A stretch of DNA of 21,008 nucleotides from a virus. Numbering within the stretch: position 1 is the first letter of the stretch; every line of letters starts with the position of its first letter. The notes below the pieces were generated by a model. The model was not told where the DNA came from, searched no databases, and saw only the letters and a program-made list of their open reading frames with translations. This document shows, in pieces, positions 10,982 to 18,797 of the stretch. The translations under genes and the position numbers were made by a program. The stretch spans positions 1-21,008 of the IMG/VR virus record IMGVR_UViG_3300017957_000097, one strand, 5' to 3'.

Positions 10982-12367
10982 GCTATGCAGCTGCGGCCAT
11001 ACCAAAACCGCGCCATCGGCGATCTCCGCCATGCCTACCGCTCTGGTAGCCGTTCGCCCCTCCTATGCCTACCGACTGGCGGCGGCAAGACCGTCATCTT
11101 TACCGCCATCGCCCAAGCAACAGCAGCTAAAGGCATCAACGTCCTGATCCTGGTGCACCGCCGCGAACTGCTGCGCCAAGCATCTGCCAAGCTCCGCGAC
11201 GTAGGTCTGCAGCACGGAACTATTGCTGCCGGCTTGCCCCTAACCAGCGACCATGTGCAGGTCGCCTCAGTGCAGACCCTGGTGCGCCGCCTGTCGCGCA
11301 TCGACTGGCAGCCGGGCCTGATCATCATCGACGAGGCTCACCACGCTGTAGCCGGATCTTGGGACCGTGTGCTCAGCCATTGGCCCAGCGCCTACAGGCT
11401 CGGCGTATCTGCCACGCCATGCCGGCTAGATGGCCGCGGCCTAGGCAATGCGTTTGACGCCCTGGTGCTAGGGCCATCCGTCGCTGATCTGACCTGCCAA
11501 GGATTTTTGGCGCAGGCTCGGATCTACGCGCCACCCGTGATTGCGGACCTGGGCAAGCTTCATACCCGCGCAGGTGACTACGCCACCGATGAGGCTGCCG
11601 ACGCAATGGATCGGCCCACCGTTACCGGCGACGCGGTTAGCCACTACCAGCGACTGGCAGCAGGCCAGCCCGCCATCGCCTTCTGCTGCAACACAAAGCA
11701 CGCAGCATCAGTCGCCCGCCAGTTCCAAGCAGCAGGCATCAACGCTGCCACATTGCTAGGCACAAACAAACCCGAGGAACGCGATCAGCTGGTAGCTGAC
11801 CTGGCCTCAGGCCGCCTGCATGTGCTGGTCACTGTCGATGTGGTCAGCGAGGGTTTCGACTGCCCCGGCGCATTTGTCGCAATCCTGCTGCGGCCCACAA
11901 AATCCGAATCGCTCTACCTACAGCAAGTCGGCCGCGTGCTCAGGCCAAAGCCCGATGGCAGCAAGGCGCTGATCCTCGATCACGTCGGCAACGTCATGCG
12001 GCATGATTTCCCCGATGCACACCGCGCATGGTCGCTCGCTGATGGCCTCAGGCGTGCCAAAGCCAGCTCAGCAGCGCCAACAGTGCGCACCTGCCCCAGC
12101 TGTTATGCAGCGTTTAAGCCCCAACCGCTATGCCCGGTCTGTGGGGCTGATTGCGCGCCTAAAGCAAAACGCGGGATGGCCCAAGTGGATGGAGAGCTGC
12201 AGGAACTGCGCCGCGAATCAGTCAAGCAGCGCATTGCTGAACGGACTAGCCATCGCAAGCAGCAGGGCCGTGCTCGCACGCTTTCAGATCTGCTCGCTCT
12301 AGCCAAAGAGCGCGGCTACTCTCCTGGTTGGGCGTACAAGGTCTACGCATCGCGTGGCAAACGATGA
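10970..12367 (+). CDS. SF2 DEAD/DEAH-box helicase with C-terminal zinc ribbon
   Basis: This 465-residue protein unwinds or remodels DNA with ATP. The motifs are in standard order: Q-like LRPYQNRAI, Walker A PTGGGKT (35-41), VHRRELL (62-68), DEAH at 121-124, SATP at 147-150, then in the second RecA domain AIAFCCNTKHA, DVVSEGFDCPG and motif VI QVGRVLRPK at 319-327. A CPSC...CPVCG pair (C375, C378, C388, C391) forms a zinc ribbon. A basic C-terminal tail follows with ARTLSDLLALAKERGYSPGWA. This is the COG1061-type helicase often paired with phage replication genes. A later ATG (10985) could be the start. It overlaps the VRR-NUC gene by 14 bases, which suggests joint function. Confidence 0.88.
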   Translation: MQCNAMQLRPYQNRAIGDLRHAYRSGSRSPLLCLPTGGGKTVIFTAIAQATAAKGINVLILVHRRELLRQASAKLRDVGLQHGTIAAGLPLTSDHVQVASVQTLVRRLSRIDWQPGLIIIDEAHHAVAGSWDRVLSHWPSAYRLGVSATPCRLDGRGLGNAFDALVLGPSVADLTCQGFLAQARIYAPPVIADLGKLHTRAGDYATDEAADAMDRPTVTGDAVSHYQRLAAGQPAIAFCCNTKHAASVARQFQAAGINAATLLGTNKPEERDQLVADLASGRLHVLVTVDVVSEGFDCPGAFVAILLRPTKSESLYLQQVGRVLRPKPDGSKALILDHVGNVMRHDFPDAHRAWSLADGLRRAKASSAAPTVRTCPSCYAAFKPQPLCPVCGADCAPKAKRGMAQVDGELQELRRESVKQRIAERTSHRKQQGRARTLSDLLALAKERGYSPGWAYKVYASRGKR

Positions 12368-12707
12368 GACCACAATCCAGCAGCAGATACGCCTTGCGCT
12401 AGGCACTCGATCCGACCTGCGACTGTTTCGCAATAACACCGGCACGCTCCCAGATCCGCGCACTGGCCGCCCCGTGCAATTCGGCCTCGCCAAAGGATCC
12501 GCTGATCTCATTGGCCTGCGCACTGTCACCATCACGCCCGACATGGTGGGGCAGCAGGTGGCCGTCTTCACCTCTATAGAAGTCAAGACCCAATCAGGCC
12601 GCGCAACACCCGCGCAGCAGAACTGGCTTCATATGGTGCGCCGCGCTGGTGGCATCGCAGGAATCGCTCGCTCAGTGCAAGACGCGCAATACCTATTGGA
12701 TTCTTGA
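12354..12707 (+). CDS. VRR-NUC domain nuclease
   Basis: This 117-residue protein starts at a GTG inside the helicase 3' end. It matches the VRR-NUC (PD-(D/E)XK) module: LFRNNTGTLPDPRTGRPVQF, then GLAKGSADLIGL with Asp51, then the core FTSIEVKTQSGR with Glu76 and Lys78, and TPAQQNWLHMVRRAGGIAGI with Gln88. VRR-NUC stand-alone proteins in phages cut branched structures and are often encoded beside helicases. It probably acts with the preceding SF2 helicase in processing replication or recombination intermediates. The length is typical of the phage single-domain form. Confidence 0.9.
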   Translation: MANDETTIQQQIRLALGTRSDLRLFRNNTGTLPDPRTGRPVQFGLAKGSADLIGLRTVTITPDMVGQQVAVFTSIEVKTQSGRATPAQQNWLHMVRRAGGIAGIARSVQDAQYLLDS

Positions 12708-12755
12708 GACTCGCCTGCAAGGCGTTCCCAACCTCCTAACCCTGCGCCACACTCT

Positions 12756-12776
12756 GACGGCTACACCTCCGCCGTC
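12756..12776 (+). promoter_or_regulatory. Hairpin two bases before the primase start
   Basis: GACGGC (12756-12761) pairs perfectly with GCCGTC (12771-12776) around a 9-base loop in the 71-base gap before the primase gene. Only TA separates it from the ATG at 12779. It may control translation, or weakly terminate the upstream message, although it has no T-run. Confidence 0.35.
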
Positions 12777-12778
12777 TA

Positions 12779-14821
12779 ATGGCACCCATCGTCGATCAGC
12801 TCTGCGCCATTCCCGACACCTGGGCGCTAGTCGCTGTAGGTAACGACAAACGCCCATATCAGCCCGAGTGGCAGAAACACCCGCTCACTAAACGCCAAGT
12901 CGAGGCCGAGCTATCCGCAGGCCGTGCCGTAGCTGTTGGCGTCCTAGCTGGCCCACCCTCAGGTGGCCTCCTATTCGTTGATCACGATGGCCTCGGCGCT
13001 TCAGAAGTGCTCGAATCCATCGGCACCTCACTCCGCGAACTCCCCAAATCCTGGGCCGTAACTTCCGGCCGGGATGGTCGCCTGCAAATCATCTACAGCG
13101 TCCCCGAACCCTTCTGGGATCAGATCAAAACCACCAAACTCAAATCCAGCATTAAAGGCGAACAGCTAGAGCTGCGCTGGACCGGCTGCCAATCCGTTGT
13201 GATCGGCAAGCACCCGATGACTGGCGCCTATCGCTGGCTCAAAGATCGCTCGCCCGCTGACCTCCCATTAGCCGAAGCTCCATCGGTGCTGCTGCAGCAA
13301 ATGCAGCGCCCAATCGAAACGCCACCTCTCCTGGCCGCGGCCAATCCAATCGAAGACGCCGAACGCGCTCGCACCTACCTAGCCAACATCCCCAGCTCAA
13401 TCGCGGATGACTACGACGAATGGGTCAAGGTCGGAATGGCGCTCCATAGCGTCGGCGACGATTCCCTCCTGGCTGATTGGTGCCAATGGTCCGCAGCGTC
13501 CGGCAAGTTCAAAGCCGGCGAATGTGAGGCCAAATGGGCATCCTTCAAATCTGATTCGGGTGGCATTGGCCTTGGCACTCTCTACCACCTGGCTGGTGGA
13601 GTCTCCCCGCGTGATCAGGCCATCAAGGCCATCAAATCTGCCCTCGGCACAAACAACCCCAAGGCGCAAACGATCGGCTCTGGATCTAAAGCCATCAAGC
13701 TTGAAACCGATGAGCTGATCCAACTGATCCAACAGCAAATGTCGGATCGGCTGCGCTTCAACACCTACACCCAAAAAGTCGAGCTAGACGAAAAACCCAT
13801 CACGGATATCGAGCACCGTTACCTCGAATTTGCCCAGATGGGCGTCAAGGTCGCCAAGGAGCTTGCCGCTGATTCCATGGTCTACGTCGCGCGCAAGAAC
13901 CCTTACGACCCCGTGCGCGAATACCTCGACCGCGTAGCCGATGAGGTGACCCCTGCCCCTATCGACCACCTAGCAAGCGCCTACCTGCGCCCTGGTGACG
14001 CCCCAGGCAGCCTGTATGACGCCATGCTCCGCTGCACCCTGATCGCCGCTGTACGGCGTGTCTACGAGCCAGGCAGCAAGCACGACAGCGCGTGCGTCCT
14101 GATGGGGCCGCAAGGCTGCGGCAAATCCACCTTTTGGCGCAACCTCGGCGGCGCGTTCTTCTCAGACGCGCTCCGCGACATCAACAGCAAGGACGACCTG
14201 ATGGTGCTCCATTCCAGCTGGGTTATGGAGTGGGCCGAACTCGATCACATCACCGGCCGCCGCCACGCTGGCCAGGTCAAGGCGTTTCTCTCTCAGCAGA
14301 CCGACAAGTTCCGCGTGCCATACGGCAAGGCTGCTGAGGACTTTCCCAGGCGATGCATCATCGTTGGCTCCACCAACCGCGACAGCGGTTTCCTGGTAGA
14401 TGACACCGGCAACCGCCGCTTTTGGGTCATACCCGTGACCGTTGCGCCCCACATCCCCGTTGATGGCCTGCTGCTTGAACGTGATGCCATCTGGTCTGCT
14501 GCTGTTGCCGCCTACCGCAATGGAGAGGCCAACCACCTGCCCCGTGAGCTTGAGCGCCAAGTGGAACTGGAGAACGAGAGCTACCTGGTTTCGAACCCGT
14601 GGCAATCCGCCATCGAGACCTATCTCACAAATCGCAGATCCGTCTCACCTTTGACATCAGAAGAGATTCTCACCAACGCAATCGAGAAACCACTGGAGCG
14701 CCAAACCAAGGGGGATCAGATGCAGGTGGCATCCATTCTCAAGGATCTCGGTTGGGTCAAGTATCGAGACTGCCAAAACGGCAAACGCCAGTACGCATGG
14801 CGTATGCCCAACCTTGCCTGA
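12779..14821 (+). CDS. Prim-pol + VapE/VirE-like ATPase replication protein
   Basis: This 680-residue protein combines primer synthesis and a helicase-like motor. Residues about 1-170 are a primase-polymerase (prim-pol/AEP) domain with FVDHDG (Asp68, Asp70) and the SGRDGRLQIIY and ELRWTGCQSVVIGKHP motifs. Residues about 190-275 look like a PriCT_2-type linker (YDEWVKVGMALH, GLGTLYHLA). Residues about 375-600 are a VirE/VapE-type P-loop domain with Walker A GPQGCGKST (443-451), the Walker B-like MEWAELDHI (483-491), and STNRDSGFLVDDTGNRRFWV (531-550) as the sensor/arginine-finger stretch. A short winged-helix-like C-terminus follows. It likely starts replication at the phage origin. Its 3' end forms a hairpin, and an unusual AT-/G-rich region follows. 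Confidence 0.88.
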   Translation: MAPIVDQLCAIPDTWALVAVGNDKRPYQPEWQKHPLTKRQVEAELSAGRAVAVGVLAGPPSGGLLFVDHDGLGASEVLESIGTSLRELPKSWAVTSGRDGRLQIIYSVPEPFWDQIKTTKLKSSIKGEQLELRWTGCQSVVIGKHPMTGAYRWLKDRSPADLPLAEAPSVLLQQMQRPIETPPLLAAANPIEDAERARTYLANIPSSIADDYDEWVKVGMALHSVGDDSLLADWCQWSAASGKFKAGECEAKWASFKSDSGGIGLGTLYHLAGGVSPRDQAIKAIKSALGTNNPKAQTIGSGSKAIKLETDELIQLIQQQMSDRLRFNTYTQKVELDEKPITDIEHRYLEFAQMGVKVAKELAADSMVYVARKNPYDPVREYLDRVADEVTPAPIDHLASAYLRPGDAPGSLYDAMLRCTLIAAVRRVYEPGSKHDSACVLMGPQGCGKSTFWRNLGGAFFSDALRDINSKDDLMVLHSSWVMEWAELDHITGRRHAGQVKAFLSQQTDKFRVPYGKAAEDFPRRCIIVGSTNRDSGFLVDDTGNRRFWVIPVTVAPHIPVDGLLLERDAIWSAAVAAYRNGEANHLPRELERQVELENESYLVSNPWQSAIETYLTNRRSVSPLTSEEILTNAIEKPLERQTKGDQMQVASILKDLGWVKYRDCQNGKRQYAWRMPNLA

Positions 14822-14831
14822 CCAGGTTGGG
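14807..14831 (+). terminator. 8-bp hairpin over the primase stop codon
   Basis: CCCAACCT (14807-14814) and AGGTTGGG (14824-14831) pair perfectly around a 9-base loop containing the TGA at 14819-14821. There is no T-run, so termination is uncertain. It could protect the 3' end of the replication message or act on the DNA. Confidence 0.45.
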
Positions 14832-14873
14832 AGCTGAGATCCACGGTCCCTATTGCCTTCTCCCTATCTCCTT

Positions 14874-14978
14874 ACCTCCTAACCTCTTAGAAAGAATATA
14901 AATAAATAGAGAGAGAGGGGGGTATAGGGGCCTAAATACCTAAGTGTTAGGGGGGGGGTCGGGTTGGGTTGGGTTGGG
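14874..14978. other. Structured non-coding region: inverted repeat, AT island, GA tract, G-quadruplex
   Basis: A pyrimidine tract (about 14855-14888) is followed by an AT-rich island AGAAAGAATATAAATAAATA (14890-14909), then GAGAGAGAGGGGGG (about 14909-14922). Outer arms pair: 14875-14883 with 14946-14954 (one G-U), and CTTAG 14886-14890 with CTAAG 14940-14944, giving an imperfect 14-bp stem around the island. A nine-G run (14950-14958) and GGGTTGGGTTGGGTTGGG (14961-14978) form a strong quadruplex sequence. The region lies right after the replication protein and before the packaging genes. It could be an origin, a regulatory site or a recombination site. I see no gene in it. Confidence 0.55.
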
Positions 14979-15006
14979 CACGGCTTGCGCCTCCTACCCT
15001 GGGGAC

Positions 15007-15675
15007 ATGGGCAGCATCACCCTCGACGCAGACCTATCAGGCGCCATCAACTGGTCGGCCTCAATCGCGCGGCAAATGCCGTTCGCCACGTCTCACGCGC
15101 TCAACCGCACGGCCTTTGACATCCGCCAACAGCTCAACCACGAGACCGGCAGATATTTCGATCGCCCCACCCGTTTCACCCAAACCGCCTTCCGCGTTGA
15201 CAAGAGCACCAAGCAGAACCTCACCGCGCTGATCTACGCCGAGGATCAACGGGCCAGATATCTGCGCTTTGGTGTCGATGGCGGCTCACGCCCCCAGAAG
15301 GGATTTGAACGCAAGTTCCTAGGCCTGACCGCTCCGACGATCTCACCCAACGCTCAGCTGCGCCCTACAGGCGCTGTAAGGCGCAATGCAGCGGGCAACG
15401 TGGGCCTCGCCACCCTTCGCAACATCAGCGAGCGCAGAGCGACCAAGGGGCACCGCAGCGTGATGGTTGGCCGCCCCACTGGTGGCGCTAGACCCCCAGG
15501 CATCTACGAACGCACAGCACGGGGCAAGCTGCGCCCGCTGTTCATCGCCACCACCACGCGGGCTAGGTACACACCACGCTTGCCGATGTCGGATATCAGC
15601 ATGAAGATCGCCGAGACCCGCTGGATGGACTACCTGATGAGCAGCTTGCAGCAGGCAATCGCTACCGCCCGCTGA
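15007..15675 (+). CDS. Phage morphogenesis protein, minor tail protein Z-like
   Basis: This protein has 222 residues from the ATG at 15007; the frame opens earlier, but that part reads the G-rich repeat. It shows PFATSHALNRTAFDIRQQLN, then RYFDRPTRFTQTAFRVDKST, which is the 'a.alNrTa..v+........fdrPT.fT..a....' start of tail-completion/minor tail Z-type proteins. RYLRFGVDGGSRPQKGFE, NVGLATLRNISERRATKGHR and FIATTTRARYTPRLPM follow. It is basic overall. It probably has a structural or assembly role in the tail or head-tail joint. Placement ahead of the terminase genes instead of within the tail cluster is notable. The family name is tentative. Confidence 0.5.
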   Translation: MGSITLDADLSGAINWSASIARQMPFATSHALNRTAFDIRQQLNHETGRYFDRPTRFTQTAFRVDKSTKQNLTALIYAEDQRARYLRFGVDGGSRPQKGFERKFLGLTAPTISPNAQLRPTGAVRRNAAGNVGLATLRNISERRATKGHRSVMVGRPTGGARPPGIYERTARGKLRPLFIATTTRARYTPRLPMSDISMKIAETRWMDYLMSSLQQAIATAR

Positions 15676-15869
15676 AATCCCTTGCGCCGCAACGGGTCTC
15701 AGCCGTCGAGGTCGCGGGTCCTTTCGGCCTCAAAGCCTGCGGGTCGTTCGTGCGCGCGTTGTTGGGGTAGGTGCGGGGTGGGAGGTTTGTGAGTCCCTGA
15801 GGTGCACTTTCCCCCTCCCCCGTTATTATTTAGGGGCATTTAATTGACATTAAGTCGCAATAAGGCTGG
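15676..15869. other. 194-base non-coding gap upstream of terminase; candidate packaging-site region
   Basis: There is no gene here. CGGGTC occurs three times in the same orientation (15693-15698, 15715-15720, 15740-15745), at 22- and 25-base steps; the last two share GCGGGTC followed by a T-rich TTCG-like end. In lambda-type phages the cos site with repeated small-terminase binding sites lies just before the small terminase gene, as here. Also present are a C-tract (CCCCCTCCCCC at about 15811-15821), an AT-rich patch with TATTAT (15824-15829) and TTGACA (15844-15849). No well-spaced -35/-10 pair is seen. Confidence 0.4.
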
Positions 15870-16358
15870 ATGCTGCTTACTAAGGCCGACGCCGCAAGAG
15901 CTTTAGGCGTTCATCCTTCCGCGATTTCAAATGCCCTGCGCGATGGGCGCCTGGTGCCTGTGACTGGGCCTGACGGCCGGGAGATGATCAACGGCGATAC
16001 GTTGCGCGATGACTGGAAGCAGAACACTCGGGCGAGGATGCGGCCGGTGAACGTGAGGACCAAGAGCGCGCCGATATCTCGGCCTAGTAGCGATGTGCCG
16101 GACTACAACGAAAGCCGAGCGCGGACTGAGCACCTGAAGGCGGAGCTATTGGAGCTTGAGAGGGCGGAGAAAGAGGGCGAGCTGGTCAGGGCCGATGAGG
16201 TGGCGAAGAAATGGGGCGAGGTGGTAGCTATTGCACGGACCAAGGTGATGGGCATTCCGAGCAAGGCGAAACAGCGAATCCCTGAGATCCCGGCGGATGC
16301 TTTTGTGGCGCTTGAGGAGATCGTCCGTGAGGCGCTAGAGGACCTGGCGGATGGCTGA
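15870..16358 (+). CDS. terS: Terminase small subunit (Nu1-like)
   Basis: This 162-residue protein recognises phage DNA for packaging. An N-terminal HTH at residues 3-25 (TKADAARALGVHPSAISNAL) is followed by a basic linker (RARMRPVNVRTKSAPISRPS). The C-terminal part DYNESRARTEHLKAELLELE, RAEKEGELVRADEVAKKWGE, then ARTKVMGIPSKAKQRIPEIP is the conserved oligomerisation/partner-contact region of Nu1/DNA-packaging proteins. Its start has a weak AAGG four bases upstream of ATG. It overlaps the large subunit gene by eight bases, the standard order. The gap before it probably contains its binding site. Confidence 0.88.
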   Translation: MLLTKADAARALGVHPSAISNALRDGRLVPVTGPDGREMINGDTLRDDWKQNTRARMRPVNVRTKSAPISRPSSDVPDYNESRARTEHLKAELLELERAEKEGELVRADEVAKKWGEVVAIARTKVMGIPSKAKQRIPEIPADAFVALEEIVREALEDLADG

Positions 16359-18222
16359 CATCAACGACTTGGTGCGCGGCGCTCTGGAGGGCTTTAAGCC
16401 ACCGGAGAAATTGACGTTGAGCGAGTGGGCAGACAAGTTCGCGTTTCTGTCGGCAGAGAGTTCAGCAGAGGCCGGGCGGTGGCACACGCTGCCGTATCAG
16501 AAAGGAATGATGGACGCGGTGACTGATCCGAGCGTGGAGCAGATCACGGTGATGAAGTCCGCGCGGGTGGGATATACCAAGATGATCAACCACGCGATTG
16601 GGTTTCACATCCATCAGGATCCCTGCCCGATCATGGTGGTGCAGCCGACGGTTGAAGACGCCCAGGGCTACTCCAAGGAAGAGATTGCGCCAATGCTGCG
16701 CGATACGCCGTGCATCGCCGGGCTGGTAACGGAGGCCAAAGCGAAGGATGGCAGCAACACGATTTTGCAGAAGGGGTTTCCGGGCGGAACGTTGAGCCTG
16801 GTTGGGGCCAATAGCCCGCGAGGTTTCAGGCGGGTTAGCCGGCGGATCGTGTTGTTTGACGAGGTGGACGGCTACCCGGCGAGTGCTGGCACGGAGGGCG
16901 ACCAGATCAAGCTCGGCATTCGGCGGACTGAGTACTACTGGAACCGCAAGATCATTGCGGGCAGCACGCCGACCGTGAAGGATTTCAGCCGCATCGAGCG
17001 GATGTTTGGCGAGTCAGACCAGCGGCGGTATTTCGTGCCGTGTCCGGATTGCGGGCATATGCAGTATTTGAAATGGCCGAACATTCGCTGGATTGACAAC
17101 GACACGAGCACAGCGGCTTATGGCTGCGAGAGTTGCGGCGTTCTGATCCCGCACACGAAAAAGCGGTGGATGGTTGAGCGGGGCGAGTGGAGGCCAACGG
17201 CGCCTGGGAATGGCAAGCACGCTGGGTTTCATATTTGGGCGGCGTATAGCTACAGCCCCAACGCGACTTGGGCCAATTTGGTCGAGGAGTTTTTGGAGGC
17301 CAAATCAAACCCTGAGGCGTTGCGGGTTTGGATCAATACGGCGCTGGGTGAGACGTTCGAGGATGACTACGCGAGCAAGATTGGCGCCGAGGCGCTGCTG
17401 GAACGTTGCGAGCAGTACCAAGAGGGTTTACTGCCTGCTGGCGTGCTGGCGGTGACGATGGGCGTAGACGTGCAGGGCGGCGGCGGATCACTTGGGGAGA
17501 GATTGGCAATCAGCGTTTGGGGTTGGGGCCGTAACGAGGAGGCTTGGCTGATCCAGCACTTGGAGGTGGCTGGCGACCCGACGCGGGCAGAGGTGTGGAA
17601 ACAGCTGGATAAGCTTGTGACAAAGGATTGGCCGCATGAACTGGGCGGCAGCTTGAAAGCTGATGTGGTGGCTGTGGACTCCGGCGGCCATGCGGTCTCG
17701 GAGGTCTACCAGTACGCGCGAGAGCGCAAGGCCCAAGGCGTGATTGCGATCAAGGGCCAAAGCCAGCGAAACAAACCACCGATTGGCAAGCCGAGCCGGG
17801 TTGACATCAACGCCAACGGGCGGACGTTGAAGAAAGGGGCCGTCCTATATCCCGTGGGGTCTGATACCTGCAAAACGACGTTGTTTGGCCGCTTAAAGCA
17901 TGTAGAGCCAGGTGAGGGCTATTTGCATTTCCACGCAACAACGGGCGAGGAGTATTTCAAACAGCTGACGGCTGAAAAACAGGCGATCAAATTCAGAAAT
18001 GGCTTTCCCGAACGGATCTGGGTCAAGAAACCAAATGCGCGAAACGAGGCTCTGGACACGTTGGTTTATTCCTACGCAGCGTTGCAGTTGCTCTACCGCA
18101 AATATGACCGCCGAACGATTTGGGATCAGCTTGAGCGCAGGCTCGAAGATTCCGAGAAGCCAAAGCTAAGATCAAGTAAGAAGCCGCAGGCCGCGGCCAG
18201 CAGCTTTGCGACTAACTGGTAG
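16351..18222 (+). CDS. terL: Terminase large subunit, lambda gpA family
   Basis: This 623-residue protein is the packaging ATPase and nuclease. Residues 1-300 hold the motor: TLSEWADKFAFLSAESSAEA, the deviant Walker A KSARVGYTK (69-77), QPTVEDAQGYSKEEIAPMLR, and Walker B IVLFDEVDG (166-174), then GSTPT as motif III/C. A zinc finger-like CPDCG (231-235) and C259-x2-C262 pair is present. The nuclease domain has GVDVQGG with Asp373 and VAVDSGGH with Asp443, plus LDTLVYSYAALQLLY near the end. This arrangement is that of the lambda gpA (PF05876) group, which cuts at cos sites. It overlaps terS by eight bases. Length is normal, with no truncation. Confidence 0.95.
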   Translation: MADINDLVRGALEGFKPPEKLTLSEWADKFAFLSAESSAEAGRWHTLPYQKGMMDAVTDPSVEQITVMKSARVGYTKMINHAIGFHIHQDPCPIMVVQPTVEDAQGYSKEEIAPMLRDTPCIAGLVTEAKAKDGSNTILQKGFPGGTLSLVGANSPRGFRRVSRRIVLFDEVDGYPASAGTEGDQIKLGIRRTEYYWNRKIIAGSTPTVKDFSRIERMFGESDQRRYFVPCPDCGHMQYLKWPNIRWIDNDTSTAAYGCESCGVLIPHTKKRWMVERGEWRPTAPGNGKHAGFHIWAAYSYSPNATWANLVEEFLEAKSNPEALRVWINTALGETFEDDYASKIGAEALLERCEQYQEGLLPAGVLAVTMGVDVQGGGGSLGERLAISVWGWGRNEEAWLIQHLEVAGDPTRAEVWKQLDKLVTKDWPHELGGSLKADVVAVDSGGHAVSEVYQYARERKAQGVIAIKGQSQRNKPPIGKPSRVDINANGRTLKKGAVLYPVGSDTCKTTLFGRLKHVEPGEGYLHFHATTGEEYFKQLTAEKQAIKFRNGFPERIWVKKPNARNEALDTLVYSYAALQLLYRKYDRRTIWDQLERRLEDSEKPKLRSSKKPQAAASSFATNW

Positions 18223-18224
18223 CC

Positions 18225-18797
18225 GTGGCGATTTCAATCCCAGCGCAAATCAGGGCCGGTGACACGGTCAAATGGCGCGTTGATGCAACGCAAGACAATT
18301 TGGGCAATGCCGTTGATAGCGGCACTTGGACGCTGACCTACTACCTAAGGACCAATACAGCAACCGAGGCTGCAACTGTTGTTGGCAGCGCTTATGGCGC
18401 CGGCTGGGAGTTGACACTTGCTGCGACCACAACGGCCGGATTTATTGCTGGCGATTGGTATTGGCAGGCGGTTGCAACGCATGGCAGCGAAAAGCTGACG
18501 CTGGGCGCTGGCAAATTAGAGGTGCTGGCTGCGCTTGAGTACAGCGGCACGCCTGTTGCTTATGACGGACGAACGCAGGCGCAGATTGATCTTGATGCTG
18601 TCCAGGCTGCAATCCGCAGCTTGATTAGCAATGGAGCCAAGCAGTACAGCATTGGCGGGCGGAGTTTTACCAAGCTCGATTTGCCTGACTTAATGCAGAG
18701 AGAAAGTACGCTTAAGGCTGAGGTAAAGCGCGAGCAGAAGGCTGCCTTGATCGCTAATGGTCTAGGCAATCCCCACAACCTGTTCGTGAGGTTCTGA
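18225..18797 (+). CDS. Head-tail joining protein: Ig-like domain + gpW-like C-terminus
   Basis: This 190-residue protein starts at GTG two bases after the terminase stop. Residues about 1-105 are beta-rich and Ig-like (IRAGDTVKWRVDATQ, TWTLTYYLRTN, GWELTLAATTT, GDWYWQAVATHGSEKLTLGA). Residues about 110-190 are helical and end IANGLGNPHNLFVRF; the DLDAVQAAIRSLISNGAKQY, SIGGRSFTKLDLPDLMQRES, TLKAEVKREQ pattern is that of gpW/head-tail connector-like proteins next to lambda-type portals. It likely sits at the head-tail junction. The stop shares one base with the portal ATG (TGATG). The function is inferred from family and position. Confidence 0.7.
   Translation: MAISIPAQIRAGDTVKWRVDATQDNLGNAVDSGTWTLTYYLRTNTATEAATVVGSAYGAGWELTLAATTTAGFIAGDWYWQAVATHGSEKLTLGAGKLEVLAALEYSGTPVAYDGRTQAQIDLDAVQAAIRSLISNGAKQYSIGGRSFTKLDLPDLMQRESTLKAEVKREQKAALIANGLGNPHNLFVRF

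Noticed and set aside
14162-14605. Leftward open frame of 147 codons
   Set aside because: It is antisense to the P-loop domain of the primase protein; it has no motifs of its own.
15844-15849. Perfect TTGACA before the small terminase
   Set aside because: No -10-like hexamer lies 16-18 bases downstream; the start codon is already at 15870. It is probably not a working promoter as read.
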